Shown here piece by piece: positions 24,035-37,366 of a stretch of 64,000 bases of DNA. Source of the stretch: Ricinus communis. Lineage: Eukaryota; Streptophyta; Magnoliopsida; Malpighiales; Euphorbiaceae. The stretch's first letter is position 1, and the number at the start of each line of letters is the position of its first letter. The notes under the pieces were generated by a model. The model was not told the origin of the DNA. It did not search any database and was given only the letters and a program-made list of their open reading frames with translations. The position numbers were made by a program, and so were the translations under genes. The stretch lies in NCBI RefSeq assembly GCF_019578655.1, contig NC_063258.1, forward strand, positions 20,340,802-20,404,801, written 5' to 3'.

Positions 24035-24275
24035 TCGGCAGGTGATCTGTCCTTTCTCCCCCTTTCGTCAGTCGTCTTGATCCGCCAGAGCAAGCTAGCT
24101 TCCTTGAAGAGGCTTGATGGGAAAGAGAAGTGAAGAAGGAGAACCTAAGGAAGGTCTCTCTCTACCTCACAAGCTCTTGGATTCCATGGCTAAGGCTTAC
24201 TTTGGTGGATTTTGGGTGAGGGTAGAGGAGTAGGAAAGGGAGTGAGTATAGGATAGAACCTCAGGATTCTAAGGA
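24035..24275. other. Second part of the organelle-like insert
   Basis: This is GC-richer than its surroundings and has no match to the continuing rRNA. Sequence such as CTTGATCCGCCAGAGCAAGC resembles plant mitochondrial spacer DNA. It may be a separate mitochondrial piece joined to the rRNA fragment. Origin is inferred from composition and position. Confidence 0.45.
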
Positions 24276-24726
24276 AATTTTGGCTATATATATTATTTCT
24301 TTTTGTAACAAATTTACATGTGTATATAATATGTTATTACATAAACATAGTAATTTTAATATATAAACATATACATTATACAAATTTTATATTTATTACT
24401 TATTAAATATAGTTAATGTATTAATTAATAAATTACTTACTAATTAGGTAATAATTTTTAATTATAAAATATAATATTATGTCTTATATAACTAATATAT
24501 ATATAACAAACTCAATATATCAACTAATAATATTTAAAAAATCAAAATAATAAAAATCCTATGAAGAATGAATTCTAAAGTATTATAGTTCTTTAAATAT
24601 ATTAATATTTTGTTATATTATCTCATGTATGATTTTATACGATATATAAAATATTTTTAAATAAAAATATAGTTACTATTTTTAAATGAAAAATATTATT
24701 ATAATTTAAAGAAATTTACATTTAAT
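24276..24726. other. AT-rich segment present only in the left arm
   Basis: This is about 450 bp of very AT-rich sequence with no genes or clear repeats. The right arm jumps from plastid DNA directly to the sequence equivalent to 24727, so this stretch was lost there or added here. Confidence 0.6.
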
Positions 24727-26137
24727 TTATTGTTGATTAAATTGAATATATATATAATTTATTTTAATAAAAACTTATCATTTATTTTAAATAAATATAA
24801 AAATAATAGAAATATTCTACAGAATATATGAGTAATGACTTTAAAAAAAATTAAAAGCTAAAATTTTTGATTTCACATTACAAATCTAACAATAATATGT
24901 CAACGGCATTTTATTTCGACAATGCCATTTTGGCCCTCAACTTGTGCTGCGGGAACAAAAAAAATTCAAAAATGAATATTTTGAAAAATAAACCCATAAC
25001 TTAAATATTTCATACCAAATTAACTCTTGACCAATTATTTGCAATCCACACGCATTACAAGAAAGGTGAATTGAATATTTAAGTGAAAATTCTTACATTT
25101 CCATATTTTCAATTCTTAAGTTCTTTTTTATCTCAACTTTATTTTATTTTTTAAATAAAATTTAAAATATTTTATCTCATTTTTATTTTATTAAATTACT
25201 ACATCCAGACGTCATCTATAAAATTCTTCTTTTTCTTTTGAATTCATTCATGAAAACAAATCATTGGCTAAGAGATTATCTTTTTTTCCATATCTGGTTT
25301 CTTATTTATATTCAGATTTTGAATGTTGGCTTTAATTAAAGCTCGACGGTGAGAGAGGGGCTTAAAATCATTGATTGGATTTCTTCTTTTCTTTTTTTAT
25401 ATTACTCTATGTCTGTTTATTTAAAAACCTAGCCAGTTATTTTTTTTAATTATATTGATTTTTTGGTAAAAATTAATTTTTTTGAGAAATTAGATTAAAA
25501 AAAGATACAAAATAAAACTTAAAGCATTTCATAACAATTGCCACAATATTTTTCTTTTTCTTTTTCTTTTTTCTATTTAATTTGAATGTGAAAAATATTT
25601 TGCATACAGTAAACTTGTTGGGTGTTTCAACTTAATCTTAAAGCTCCAAGTACCTTTTTTTTTTTTTGCTCTTAATAAAAAATAAAAAGCAATATATAAG
25701 CTGTTAAGTTTGTTAGTAGATGGAGAATAGTGGTAGGTAATGGTAGATGGCCAGAAATGGTACTTAGTAGACGAACATCGGTAAAAAGCAATGGTGGTGG
25801 TGATGGTGAAAGTAATTTTTTTTTTTTATTAATAAGAATAACTAAATTAACATAAATTAATTTAATTTATTTTCGAGTGTGAATAACATGCTCAATGTTC
25901 AACTCTAGTTTAGGCTGAATTGATTTGAAAGAGGAATTTTTTCACATATGTCCTAAAAAAGCTAAAGATATTATTTTTACTGCTAAGAAAACTTTTTTCT
26001 CAACAATACTGTAAATTAAGATTTTATTTTAAGAATACTATATAATTTATGAGCCATACATGAGTAAATATGTCCTTCCTATTTTCAGAGCCTTGGGAAA
26101 CATTCTCAACTGATAGACGAGAATGGCTGCATTGATA
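24727..26137. repeat. AT-rich segment duplicated at 56608-58018
   Basis: The two stretches align along their whole length with small indels, from TTATTGTTGATTAAATTG to GATAGACGAGAATGGCTGCA. No coding sequence or RNA gene was found. This is part of the large segmental duplication. Confidence 0.85.
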
Positions 26138-29100
26138 GTAAATATAAAATATTATGGTTTCTAATTAGACAATGATTGTAGTATTAAAAGTTAATAATAT
26201 TAATATATTTATACTATTAATTTATATAATACTAAAATTCAATTAATAAATATTTTTCAATAATATTATGTTATTACATTAGTGAAAATTTTTAAAACCA
26301 ATAAATTTTTAATTATTATTCTTATTAAAAATATTATAAATAAGAGGCATTAACTATATATTTATGTATTTTTCTATATTACACTATTTAACCATTAACA
26401 TTTTAAAATTATATTTTTCATCATTCGATTTTGTTTTTATAATAAATCCTCTTCACTTAGATGTTCAATTAAACATCGCTAATTAAATTTGATTTTACAC
26501 TATTTATCTTTTGATTTTTTGTGTAATATACAAATTGCCTCTTTTACTTTATTAATTACTAGAACCCAATTTTCTAATTTCTGCAAAAATCAATTTTAAT
26601 ATATGTAAAAATAGTTAAGTACAGTTCTTTAATTACTATAATTTCAAGAATAATTAAATTCTAATAAAATTTAAATAATTTAAACTACATTTGTGAAAAT
26701 ATCAAGAATTTATATAATTTAATTTTAAATTATTAAAATAAAATAAATTTTTTTCTTATTATTAATTTTGTTACACTAGAATTATAACTTTGATAAAAAG
26801 TTTGAGGATCAAATTATATATTTTTATATAATTAATTCTTTTATTGCATTGAATTTCAAAACAGAAAGATTTTAGTGAATAATTAAATATAAAGGGCAAT
26901 TTGAACATTACACAAAAATTCTGGAGGCAAATAGTATAAACTCAAACCTAATTAATAATTGTTCAACAAAAATTCCAAACAACAAAATTTTTTAGTATAA
27001 TATTATAAAATATAAAATGAAAAAATATAATTTGTAAATGTTAAAAGGTAAACATCATGATATAGACAAACATAGAGAATATATAATAAGTAGTACTAAC
27101 TCTAATTCTAGAAAATAGGATCTTAATTACATTGTTAAAAATCATGTTAACTAAAAAATTAACTGTCTCTTAAGAAAATAATTCTAATTCTAGAAAGTAG
27201 CATTTAAAATTAGATTTTTAACATTTTTATTACTTAATAAGTTAGTTTTCTAATCCTAAAATATACCACATCTATGGAAGAGGTATTTTGATACCTCCAC
27301 TAATCCTAGTAGAAGATATATTAGTACCTTGACTAGACTCATTAGAGAGATTTATTGGTACCTTATTTAGTTTTAGGGAAGATACTATAATACTTTAAGT
27401 TTTTCTTAACATGTGAAACTGACCAAATCAAAAAATAATTTTATTTCCTAAATCTAAATGCCCTCATTTTATTTTAGTATTTGAGGTAAACATAAGCAGG
27501 TAAGCTTGACTTACTCGAAGTGAGCATTGAAGCTGATCAAGTGCAAAATGCTAAATTGATTTTGTCCTTTAAACATATGAGGTGAAAACCTAATACGTGA
27601 AATTAAACCATGCAAGAAAGGGAAGAAAGGAAAATATAGCAAAACTAGAAACAGATTAAGGATGAGGGGGGCGTTTAAAAGAAATTAATTTCAATCATAG
27701 CTTTTAAAAGCTTTAGAAAAAATAATACAAATAATAATCCTAATTAATTCTAAGAGAAGTTTTAGATCACTCACTTAGGATTCCTATATCCATATTATTA
27801 AAACATGCAACTATGAAGAAATAGAGTTAGTAAAAAGACTAAACACAAATAAACTTGTAACTAAAATAGCAAAGAAATATCAAAGTAACTAACAAAATTA
27901 AAGTAAATCTAAAATATTATGATTTCTAATTAGATAATAATTGTAGTATTAAAGTTAATAATAGTAAATATATTTGTAGTATTAATTTATATAATACTAA
28001 AAATCAATTAATAAATATTTTTCAATAATGCTATGTTCCATTAGTGAAAAAATTTTAAAACCAATAAAATCTTTAATTATTTATTATTATTAAAAATATT
28101 ATAAATAAGAGGCGTTAACAATATATTTCTGCATTTTTTCCATATTATACTATTTAACCATTAACATTTAAAAATTATATTTTTCATTATCCTATTTTAT
28201 ATTTTATAATAAAGTCCCACTCCCTTAGAATTTCAGTTAAACATCGCTATATAAATTTAATATTATATTATTTTTCTTCTGACTTTTGGTATAATGCCTC
28301 TTATAATTTATTAATTATACTAGAACCCTATTTTCTAATTTCTGCAAAAATCAATTTTAATATATGTAAAAATAGTTAAGTATTATTCATTAATTACTAT
28401 AATTTCAAGAATTATTAAATTTTAGTAAAATTTAAATAATTTAAACAACGTTTTTATGAAAATATTAAAAATTTATATAATTTAACTTTTAAATTATTAA
28501 AATAAAATAAATGTTATTTTTATTATTAATTTTGTTACACTAGAATTATAACTTTGATAAGAAGTTTGAGGATCAAATTATATTCTTTTATGAAATTAAT
28601 TCTTTAATTGCAATGACTTTCGAGACAAAAAAATATTACAGTGCAATAATTAAATATAAAAGGCTTGTGCATTACACAAAAACTCGGGGGGCAAATAATA
28701 TAAACTCAAACCTAGTTAATAATTGTTCAACAAAAATTCTAAACAATAACAAATTTTAGTATAATATTACAAAATAGAAAATGAAAAAATATAATTTATA
28801 AATATTAAGAGGTAAACATCATGATATAAACAAATATAGAGAATATATAATAACTAGTACTAACTCTAATTCTAGAAAATAGTATCTTAATTACATTGTT
28901 AAAAATCATATTAACTAAAAAATTAACTTTCTATTAAGAAATATTCTAATTCTAGAAAGTAGCATTTAAAATTATATTTTTAACATTCTCATTAGTTAAT
29001 AATAACTAGTACTAACTCTAATTCTAGAAAATAGTATCTTAATTACATTGTTAAAAATCATATTAACTAAAAAATTAACTTTCTATTAAGAAATATTCTA

Positions 29101-32100
29101 ATTCTAGAAAGTAGCATTTAAAATTAGATTTTTAACATTCTCAATAGTTAATAAGATAGTTTTCTAATCCTAAAATGTACTAATTTACGGAAAAGGTACT
29201 TTGATACCTCCTTTAATCCTAGCAAAAGATATATTAGTACCTTGACTAGACTCGTTAAAGAGATATAATGGTACCTTATCTTGTCCTAGAGTTAATACCT
29301 TAAGTTTTTATTAACATGTGAAACTGAACAAATCAAAGTCTAATTTTATTTTCTAAATCTAAATGCCCTCATTTTATTTAGCATTTGAGGTGAACATAAG
29401 TATAAGTAACATGAAGATTACATTGATAAGCTTGACATACTCGAAGTTGAGCATTGGAGCTGATCACATGTAAAATACTAAATTGATTTTGTCCTTTAAA
29501 TATGTGAGGTGAAAACCTATTGCGTGAAATTAAACCATGCAAAGAAAGGGGAGAGAGGAGAATAGAGCAAAACTAGAAAGGGATTAAGGATGAGGGGACG
29601 CTTAAGGAAAATTACTCCTTAAAACAAATAACACAAATAATAATCCTAATTAATTCGAAGAGGAGTTTTAAATGACTCACTTAGGATTCTTAAATCTATG
29701 TTATCAAAACCTGCAACTGTGAAGAAATAAAATTAGCAAAAAGACTAAATATAAAAAAAATTGTAATTAAAATAACAAAGAAATATTAAAGTAACTGAAA
29801 AAATTAAAGTAAATATAAAATATTGTGGTTTCTAATTAGACAATAGTTGTAGTATTAAAAGATAATAATATTAAATATATTTATAGTATTAATTTTTATA
29901 ATACTAAAAATCAATTAATAAATAATTTTAAAACCATTAAAACCAATAAAATATTTAAAAATATTTATTATTATTATTAAAAATATTATAAATAAGAGAT
30001 ATTTACTATATATATTTATCTATATTATATTATTTAACCATTAATATTTTAAAATTATATTTTTATTATTCTATTTTAGTTTTTATAATAAAACCTGCCT
30101 CCCTTAGAATTTCAATTAAACATCGCTAACTAAATTTGATTTTACAGCATTTGCCCTCTGATTTTTGGTGTAATATACAAATTACCCTTTATAGTTTATT
30201 AATTATACTAGAACACCATTTTCTAATTTCTGCAACAATCAATTTTAATATATATAAAAATAGTTAAGTAGTGTTCTTTAATTAATATAATTTCAAGAAA
30301 AATAAATTCCAATAGAATATAAATAATTTGAACTACATATTTGTGAAAATATTAAAAATTTATATAACTAACTTAAAATTATTAAAATAAAATAAATATT
30401 ATTTTTATTATTAATTTTATTACACTACAATTATAACTTTGATAAGAAGTTTGAGGATCAAATTATATTTTCTTATGAAATTAATTCTTTGATTGCATTG
30501 ACTTTTGGAAAAAAAGATTTTAATACAAAAATTAAATATAAAGGGCAATTTATACATTACACAAAGATTCTGAGGGCAAATAGTATAAACTCGAATCTAG
30601 TTAATAATTGTTCAATAAAAATTCTATATATAAAAAGAATTTTAGTATAAAATCACAAAATAGAAAATGACAAATATAATTTTTAAATGTTAAGAGGTAA
30701 ATATTATGATATAGAAAAATATAGAGAATATATAATAACTAGTACTAACTCTAATTCTAGAAAATAGTATCTTAAATACATCATTAAAAGTCATATTAAC
30801 TTTCTATTAAGAAAATAATTATAATTCTAAAAGTAGCATCTAAAGTTAAATTTTTAACATTTTGATTACTTATTAAGTTAGTTTTCTAACCCTAAATTAT
30901 ACTAATCTACGGAAGAAGTACTTTGATTAGCAGAAAATATATTAGTACCTTGCCTAGACTCATAAGAGAGATATATTGATACATTATCTAATCCTATGAG
31001 AGATACTTTAATATCTTAAGTTTTTCTTAACATGTGAAACTGACCAAATCAAAATCTAATTTTATTTTCTAAATTAAAATCTAATTTTATTTTCTAAATC
31101 TAAATGCCCTCATTTTATTTTAGCATTTGAGATGAACATAAACATAAGGCACGTGAAGATTACATTGGTAAGCTTGACTTACTCGAAGTTGAGCATAGGA
31201 GGTGATCACATGCAAAATGCTAAATTGATTTTGTCTTCTAAACACTTGAGGTAAAAACCTAATGTGTTGAATCAAACCATGCAAAGAAAGGGAGGAGAGA
31301 AGAATAGAGCAAAACTAGAAAATGATTAAGGATGATGAGGCGCTTAAGAAGATTTAATTACTATCCTAGCTTTTAAAAGCTTTAAAACAAATAACACTAA
31401 CAATAATCTTAATTAATTTGAAGAGGAGTTTTAAATGACTCACATAGAATTTCTAAATCCATGTTATCAAAACCTGCAACTATGAAGAAATAAAATTAAT
31501 AAAAAAACTAAATACAAATAAACTTATAATTAAATTAGCAAAAAAATATTGAAGTAATTAAAAAAATTAAAGTAAATGTAAGATATAATTAGACAATTAT
31601 TGTAATATTAAAAGATAGCAATATTAAATATATTTATAGTATTAATTTATATAATACTAATAATCAATTAATTAATATTTCCCAATAATGTTATGTTATT
31701 ACATTAATGAAATAATTTTAAAACCAATAAAATCGTTAAAATATTTAATTTAGTGTTATTATTATTAAAAATATTATAAATAAGAGGTATTTACTATATA
31801 TATTCCATTAGAATTTCAATTGAACATCGCTAACTAATTTTGATTTTATACTATTTGCGCTCTGACTTGAGTTGTAATATACAAATTGCTCCTTATAGTT
31901 TATTAATTATAATAGAACCACATTTTCTAATTTCTGCAAAATGTAATTTTAATATATCTAAAAATAGTTAACTAGTGTTCCTTGATTACTCTAATTTCAA
32001 GAATAATTAAAATCCTATTAAAATTTAAATATTCTAAAAGTACTTATATTTATAAAAATATTAAAAATTTATATAATCTAACTCTAAATCATTAAAATAA

Positions 32101-34473
32101 AATAAAAATATTATTTTTATTATTAATTTTGTCATAATAGAATTATAACTCTGATAAGAAGTTTGAGAATGAAATTATATTTTTTATGAAATTAATTCTT
32201 TAATTGCATTGCCTTTCGAGACAGAAAGAGATTTTAGTGCAATAATTAAATATAAAGGAAAATTTGTACATTACATAAAAATTCAAGAAGAAAATAGTAT
32301 AATCTCAAACTTAGTCAATAATTATTCAACAAAAATTCTAAATAGCAATAATTTTTAGTAGAGAATCAGAAAATAAAAAATGCTAAATATAATTTTTAAA
32401 TGTTAACAGTTAGACATTATGATATAGAAAAAATACTGAGAATATATAATAATTAATACTAATTCTAATCCTAGAAAATAGTATTTCAATTACATTGTTA
32501 AAAATCATATTAACTATTAAAATTAACTTTTTATTAAGAAAGTAATTCTAATTCTAAAAAGTAACGTTTAAAGTTATATTTTTTTTAATTCTCATTACTT
32601 AATAAGTTACTTTTCTAATCCTAAAATATACCTCGCCAAATCCTAGCAGAAAATATATCAGTACTTTTACTAGACTCATTAGAGAGAAATATTGATTTCT
32701 TATTTAGTTCTAAGAGAGATACTTTAATATTTTAACTTTTTCTTGACATGTGTGACTGACCAAATCAAAGTCTAATTTTATTTCCTAAAAATCTAAATGC
32801 CCTAATTTTATTTTAGCATTTGAGGTAAACATAAGCATAAGGCACATGAAGATTACACTGGTAAGATTGATACTTCAAGTCGAGCATTAGAGCTAATCAC
32901 ATGCAAAACCAAAATTGGTTTTGTGCTTTAAACATGTGAGGTGAAAACCTAATAAGTGAAACTAAACCATGCAAAGAAAGGGGGGAAGGAGAATAGAGCA
33001 AAACTAGAAAGGGATTAAGGATGACGGGGACGCTTAAGGAAAATTAATTACAATCCTGGCTTTTAAAAGCCTTAAAACAAATAACACAAATAATAATTCT
33101 AATTAATTCTAAGAGGAGTTTTAAATGACTCACTTGGAATTCCTAAATCCATGTTATCAAAACCTGCGACTATAAAGAAATAAAGTTAGCAAAAAGACTA
33201 AGCACGAATAAGCTTATAATTAATAGCAAAGAAATGTTAAAATAACTTAGAAAATTAAAGTTAATGTAAAATATTGTAGTTTCTAATCAGACAATGGTTG
33301 TAATATATTAAAAGATAATAATATTAACTTTATTTATAGTATAATTTATATAATACCAAAAATAAATTAATAAATATTTTTCAATAAAATCTCCCTCCCT
33401 TAGAATTTCAATTAAACATCGCTAATTAAATTTGATTTTATACTATTTGCCCTCTGACTTTGGTGTAATATACAAATTGCCCCTTATAGTTTATTAATTA
33501 TACTAGAACTTCATTTTCTAATTTTTGCAAAAATCAATTTTAATATATGTAAATATAGTTAACTAGTGTTCTTTGATTACTATAATTTTAAAAATAATTC
33601 AATTGTAGTAAAGTTTTTAAATATTTTAAAAGTACTTATATTTATGAAAAATTTAACTCTAAATTACTAAAATAAAATAAATATTATTCTTATTATTAAT
33701 TTTTTCATACTAGAATTATAATTCTGCTAAGAAGTATGAGATCAAACTATGTTTTTTTATAGAAGTAATTCTTAAATTGTATTGACTTTCGAGACAAAGA
33801 GATTTTAGTGCAATGACTAAATATAAAGGGAAATTTATACATTACACAAAAATTTAGAGAGAAAATAGTACAAGCTTAAACCTGATTCATAATTGTTCAA
33901 CAAAAATTTTAACCAGCTAAAAAAATTTTAGTATAGAATACCTTAAATTTAGTCCTAAGGTAGATATTTTAATACCTTAAATTTTTCTTGACATGTGAGA
34001 TTAACCAAATCAAAGTCTAATTTTATTTTAGCATTTGAGGTGAACATAAGCATAAGTCATGAAAAGACTGTACTCGTAACCTTGACTTAAATTCAAGTTG
34101 AACATTGGAGCGATCACATGCAAAATGCTAAATTGATTTTATCCTTTAAACATGTGAGGTAAAAACCTAATAAGTGAAATTAAACCATGCAAAGAAAGGG
34201 GGAAAGGAGAATAGAGCAAAGATAAAAAGCTATTAAGGATGATAGGGGATGCTTAAGGGAAATTAATTACAATCCTGGCTTTTAAAAGCCTTAAAACAAA
34301 TAACACGAATAATAATCTTAAATAATTCTAAGAGGAATTTTAAATGACTCACTTAGGATTCTAAATCCATGTTATCAAAACCTGCAGCTATGAAAAAATA
34401 AAATTAGCAAAAAGACTAATTACAAAAACTTGCAATAAAAATAACAAATAAAAATTAAACTAACTAAAAAAAA
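26138..34473. repeat. Satellite array, ~1.7-1.9-kb units, five copies
   Basis: Units start at GTAAATATAAAATATT-type sequence at 26138, 27903, 29809, 31572 and about 33260 (spacings 1765, 1906, 1763, 1688; the last is shortened to about 1.2 kb). Each holds, in order: a short lead, an imperfect inverted repeat of about 740 bp (for example 26340-27085), a block with CTAATTCTAGAAAATAG, a block with GGTACTTTGATACC, the block AAATTGATTTTGTCCTTTAAA, and ATTAAGGATGAGGGG. Copies are clearly homologous but diverged. No open frame is conserved. The inverted-repeat core matches the MITE at 34474-35084. Confidence 0.85.
28851..29154. repeat. 152-bp tandem duplication inside satellite unit 2
   Basis: TAACTAGTACTAACTCTAAT and the rest of a 152-bp block occur twice in tandem (28851-29002 and 29003-29154) with very few differences. 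It explains why this unit is about 150 bp longer than its neighbours. Confidence 0.85.
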
Positions 34474-35084
34474 GGGTAATTACTATATACTCCTTATGTT
34501 TTCCCATATTTATCCCTTAATATCTAAAATTTATATTTTTTATCCTTTTGTTTTGTAATTTTATAATAAAAAACCCCTCTCCTCAAAATTCCGATAAGAC
34601 AATCGTAAACTAGGTTTGATATTATACTATCTGCCTCTTGATTTTTAGTGTAATATATAAATTACCCCCTATATTTTATATATTGCACTAATGTCCCCTT
34701 GCATTTTGAAAGTCAATGCAATTAATAATAAACTAAATTGATAAAAATATAATTTGATCCTCAAACTTCTTGAATTTTACAAAGAAATTAGAATAAAAAT
34801 TTCTAGTATAATAAATAACTTTAAGAGGCAATTTGCATATTACATCAAAGGTCAAGAGGCAATTTGTATTACATTAAAGATCAAGAGGCAATTTATATAT
34901 TACATCAAAGATCGGGGCAAATAGTATAAAACCAAACTTATGTGACATTGTTTAACGAAAATTCAGAAGGAGCCAATTTTTAGTATACAATTACAAAATA
35001 GAATGATGAAGAAAATATAATTTTTAGATATTAGAGAGTAATTAGTATAATATGAAAAGTACAAGGGGCGAATAGTAATTACCC
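34474..35084. mobile_element. MITE with long terminal inverted repeats (611 bp)
   Basis: The left end GGGTAATTACTATATACTCC and the right end, which reads on the other strand GGGTAATTACTATTCGCCCC, are inverted copies. The inversion extends about 100-250 bp inward with mismatches. It has no coding capacity. It is related to the degenerate inverted repeats inside every 1.7-kb satellite unit, but only this copy keeps clear ends. Flanking A-rich sequence hides any target-site duplication. Superfamily is uncertain; long inverted ends would suit a Mutator-like element. Confidence 0.7.
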
Positions 35085-37366
35085 GAAAAATATTAGAGTT
35101 ACTATAAAATATTAAGGTGGAATATTAAAGAAGAGGTACTTTCATACCTCGTCTAATCCTAGCAGAAGATATACTAACCTTGACTAGACTCATTAGAGAG
35201 ATATATTGGTAACTTATCTAGTTCCGAAGGAGATACTTTAATAACTTAAGTTTTTCTTGACATGTGAAATTGACCAAATTACAGTCTAATTTTATTAAAT
35301 AAATCTAAAAATCATTTTATTTAGCATTTAAGTTGAACATAAGCCTAAGGGATGGGAGGATTACACTAATAAACTTAACTTACTTCAAGTTGAGCATTGG
35401 AGCTTATCACATATAAAATGCTAAATTGATTTTAGTTATTTAAACATGTGAGGTGAAAATCTAATGCGGAAAATTAAACCATGTAAAGAGAAGGAGGAAA
35501 AGAAGAATAAAGAAAAACAAGAAAGAGATTAAGGATGAGGGGGCACTTAAAGGGAATCAATTACAAGCCTGGCTTTTAAAAGCCTTTAATCAAGTAACAT
35601 TCTAAGAGGAGTTTTAGATGAATCACTTAGGATTCCTAAATCCATGTTATCAAAAACTGCAACTATGAAGAAATAAGTTAGCAAAAAGGCTGAACACAAA
35701 TGAACTTGTAATTAAAATAGCAAAGAAATATTAAAGAAGAGGTACTTTGATACCTCGTCTAATCCTAGAAGAAAATATATTAGTACCTTGACTAGACTCA
35801 CTAAAGAGATATATTGGTACCTTATCTCCTAGGGAAGATACTTTAATACCTTAAATTTCTCTTAACATGTGAAACTGACCAAAGTAAAGTCTCATCTTAT
35901 TTCATAAATCTAAAAGTCATTTTATTTAGCATTTGAGAACATAAGCATAAGGGATGGAAAGACTACACTAATAAAAGTTAAGCATCGGAGCCTATCACAT
36001 ACAAAATGCTAAATTGATTTTATTTGTTTAAACATGTGAAGTGAAAATTTAATGCGGAGAATTAAACCATATAGAGAAAAGTAGGAAAAGAAGAATAGAG
36101 GAAGACTAGAAAAGGATTAAGGATGAGGGGGCGCTTAAGGAGAATTAATTACAACCCTGGCTTTTAAAAGTCTTAAATAAAATAACGCAAATCATAATCC
36201 TAATTAATTCTAAGAGGTGTTTTAAATGAATCACTTAGGATTCCTAAATCCATGATATCAAAACGTGCAACTATGAGCAAATAAAGCTAGTAAAAATACT
36301 AAACACAAATGCACTTATAAATAAAATAGCAAGGATATATTAAAGAAGAGGTACTTTAATACCTGGTCTAATCCTAGCAAAAGATACATTAGTACCTTGA
36401 CTAAACTCATTAGAGAGATATATTAGTATCTTATCTCCTAAGGCAGATACTTTAATACCTTAAGTTTTTTTTAACATGTGAAACTGACCAAATTAAAGTC
36501 TCATTTTATTTCATAAATCTAAAAGTTATTTTATTTAGCATTTGAGCTGAACATAAGCATAAGGATATGAGAATTACGCTAATAAGCTTAATTTACTTCA
36601 AGTTTAGCATTGGAGCCTATCACAGACAAAATGCTAAATTGATTTTAGTTGTTGAAACATGTGAGGTGAAAACCTAATGCGGGAAATTAAACTATGTAAA
36701 GAAAAGAAGGAAAAGAAGAATAGAGGAAAACTAGAAATGGATTAAGGATGAGGGGGCGCTTAAGGGATATTAAATACAACCCTGGCTTTTAAAAGCCTTA
36801 AATCAAATACCACAAATAATAATCCCAATTAATTCTAAAAGGAGCTTTAAATGAATCACTTAGGATTCCTAAATCTATACTATCAAAACCTGCAACTATG
36901 AGAAAATAAAGTTAGTAAAAAGATTAAACACAAAGAAACTTGTAATTAAAAAGAGCAAAGAAATATTAAAGAAGATTTACTTTAATACCTCATCTAATCC
37001 TAGCAAAAGATACATTAGTACCTTGATTAGACTCATTAGAAAGATACATTGATACCTTATCTAGTCCTAGGCAAGATACTTTAATACCTTAAGTTTTTCT
37101 TAACATGTGATACTAAGCAAATTAATGTCTAATTTTATTTCATAAATCTAAAAGTCATTTTATTTAGTATTTGAGCTCAACATAAGCATAAGGGATAGCA
37201 GGATTACACTAATAAATTTAACTTGCTTCAAATTGAGCATTGGAGCCTACCACATACAAAATGCTAAATTGATTTTAGTTGTTTAAGCATGTGAGGTAAA
37301 AACCTAATGCGGAAAATTAAACCATGTAAAGAAAATGAGGAAAAAAGGAATAGAGCATAACTAGGA
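35085..37366. repeat. Short-unit part of the satellite array (~610-bp period)
   Basis: The block ATTAAAGAAGAGGTACTTT recurs at 35124, 35730, 36339 and (variant) 36964: periods 606, 609 and 625. Each unit equals the 3' third of the 1.7-kb unit. It goes from GGTACTTTGATACC through ATTAAGGATGAGGGGGCGCT to CAAAGAAATATTAAAG, then directly to the next unit without the inverted-repeat core. Confidence 0.85.
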
